A DNA stretch of 6,561 nucleotides from Deltaproteobacteria bacterium (GTDB lineage Bacteria > Desulfobacterota > Desulfuromonadia > Desulfuromonadales > Geopsychrobacteraceae), in NCBI GenBank assembly GCA_009993495.1, contig JAACTI010000265.1, positions 1 through 6,561 of the forward strand, in the 5' to 3' direction. Shown in pieces: positions 5,659 to 6,561 of the stretch; positions within the stretch are counted from its first letter, which is position 1, and every line of letters starts with the position of its first letter. Under the pieces are notes generated by a model. The model was given only the letters and a program-made list of their open reading frames with translations. It made no database searches and was not told the DNA's origin. The translations under genes and the position numbers were made by a program.

Positions 5659-6561
5659 AAAAGTCCGTTGCAAGTCTTTATCAGGCGGTGGAACTCTGTC
5701 AGGACATTCCACCTTTGCTGATTGGCGAACGTTGCAATCCCAATGGTTCTAAGGCCTTTCGTGAAGCTTTGCTGGCCGAAGATTGGGACGCCTGCCTCAA
5801 GGTCGCCCTCGACCAGGAAGCGCGCGGCGCGCAGGTGCTTGACCTGTCGGTTGCCTATGCCGGGCGCGATGAAATGACCGACATGCTTAAACTGGTCAGC
5901 TTATTTGCCGGATCCTGCAAGGCGCCATTGATGATTGATTCCACCAGCCCCGCCACCATTGAGGCAGCTTTGCCCCTTTATCCCGGCCGTGCCATCGTCA
6001 ATTCCATCAATCTGGAAGATGGCGGCAAAAATCTCGATCGTATCTGTCGCGTCGCCAAAAAATATGGGGCGGCGGTGGTTGCCCTGACGATTGACGAAGA
6101 GGGCATGGCCCTGAGCTGCGCGCAGAAAGTTGCGGTGGCTCGAAAGATTCATGATCTGGCGGTTGAAACCTACGGTTTACGCTCTCAGGATTTAATTTTT
6201 GATCTACTGACCTTCACCGTGGGTTCCGGTGATGAGAAAATGCGCAATGCGGCGATTGAAACCCTGAACGCTATTCGGCAGGTGCGCAAAGAACTGCCGG
6301 GTGTCAGCTTTACTCTGGGAGTGAGCAATATCTCCTTCGGCCTGCGTCCGGCGGCGCGCAAAGTGTTGAATTCGGTTTTTCTCCACGAAGCGGTGGCAGC
6401 CGGGCTGGATACGGCCATTGTCGATGCGGCCAAAATTCTGCCCCTGGCCTCCCTGAGCGCGGAAGATCGCGAGATCTGTATGGATTTACTCTACAACCGC
6501 GGCGATGACCCCCTTATGACCTTCATTGACCATTTTGAACAGGCGTTGGAGGAGGACACGG
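5655..6561 (+). CDS. metH: Methionine synthase, pterin (methyltetrahydrofolate)-binding subunit, 5' part (continues past window)
   Basis: Open for 302 codons from GTG 5655 to the right edge, so partial. It is a DHPS-like TIM barrel equivalent to the second MetH domain, which binds 5-methyltetrahydrofolate and hands its methyl group to cob(I)alamin. Visible motifs: IGERCNPNGSKAF (23-35), VLDLSVAYAGRDE (61-73), MIDST (93-97), IVNSINLEDGG (114-124), YGAAVVALTIDEEG (137-150), LIFDLLTFTVGSG (180-192) and GVSNISFGLRP (222-232). After the barrel, LLYNRGDDPLMTFIDHFE (278-295) looks like the start of the helical cap that precedes a cobalamin-binding domain, so the B12 module may follow in the same gene outside the window. 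The GERCNxNGS and VAYxGRDE wording differs from E. coli MetH and points to a divergent clade. A corrinoid/acetogenesis-type methyltransferase (AcsE-like) is the alternative, but coupling to the homocysteine domain strongly favours methionine synthesis. Confidence 0.93.
   Translation, partial: MKKSVASLYQAVELCQDIPPLLIGERCNPNGSKAFREALLAEDWDACLKVALDQEARGAQVLDLSVAYAGRDEMTDMLKLVSLFAGSCKAPLMIDSTSPATIEAALPLYPGRAIVNSINLEDGGKNLDRICRVAKKYGAAVVALTIDEEGMALSCAQKVAVARKIHDLAVETYGLRSQDLIFDLLTFTVGSGDEKMRNAAIETLNAIRQVRKELPGVSFTLGVSNISFGLRPAARKVLNSVFLHEAVAAGLDTAIVDAAKILPLASLSAEDREICMDLLYNRGDDPLMTFIDHFEQALEEDT

Noticed and set aside
5640..5660. Frameshift breaking a single metH gene
   Set aside because: A strong, well-spaced GGAGG and the GTGA overlap make an authentic gene boundary more likely; still listed as the main test of the split-gene finding.

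Overview
The window looks like chromosomal DNA of a Gram-negative proteobacterium with roughly mid-50s percent G+C (judged by eye). The gene set fits a deltaproteobacterial, Desulfuromonas/Pelobacter/Geobacter-type genome: an E. coli-type PepN, a methionine synthase whose folate domain uses the GERCNxNGS and VAYxGRDE wording, and an alpha-solenoid hypothetical of a style I associate with that group. This is inference from protein style, not a database match. No transposase, phage, CRISPR, tRNA or rRNA was seen.

Layout. (1) 1-762, minus strand: N-terminal part of an exported subtilisin-like (S8) serine protease that runs off the left edge; only the prodomain and the catalytic-Asp region are inside. 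(2) 763-902: 140 bp divergent intergenic region with a good sigma70-type promoter and a short hairpin in front of pepN. (3) 903-3569, plus strand: complete pepN, aminopeptidase N (M1 family, 888 aa), with all zinc and catalytic residues present. (4) 3574-4365, minus strand: a 263-aa hypothetical alpha-solenoid protein, convergent with pepN and only 4 bp away; the two stop codons are the ends of a 10-bp palindrome. (5) 4366-4734: 369 bp divergent intergenic region with possible promoters in both directions and a large nested inverted-repeat structure (stem ends 4576 and 4685) just upstream of the methionine synthase genes. (6) 4735-5658, plus strand: homocysteine S-methyltransferase domain of cobalamin-dependent methionine synthase as a free-standing 307-aa protein. 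(7) 5655-6561, plus strand: the pterin (methyltetrahydrofolate)-binding domain as a separate, translationally coupled gene that runs off the right edge.

How the parts work together. Genes 6 and 7 together provide the two substrate-binding modules of MetH: transfer of the methyl group of 5-methyltetrahydrofolate via cobalamin to homocysteine to make methionine. They are normally one polypeptide and are split here at the interdomain linker with a 4-bp GTGA overlap. The cobalamin-binding module is not in the window and should lie at the C-terminus of gene 7 or further downstream. PepN (cytosolic peptide turnover) and the S8 protease (exported) are functionally separate from the methionine unit. 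The two most interesting items are the split MetH and the unexplained long folded element in its leader.
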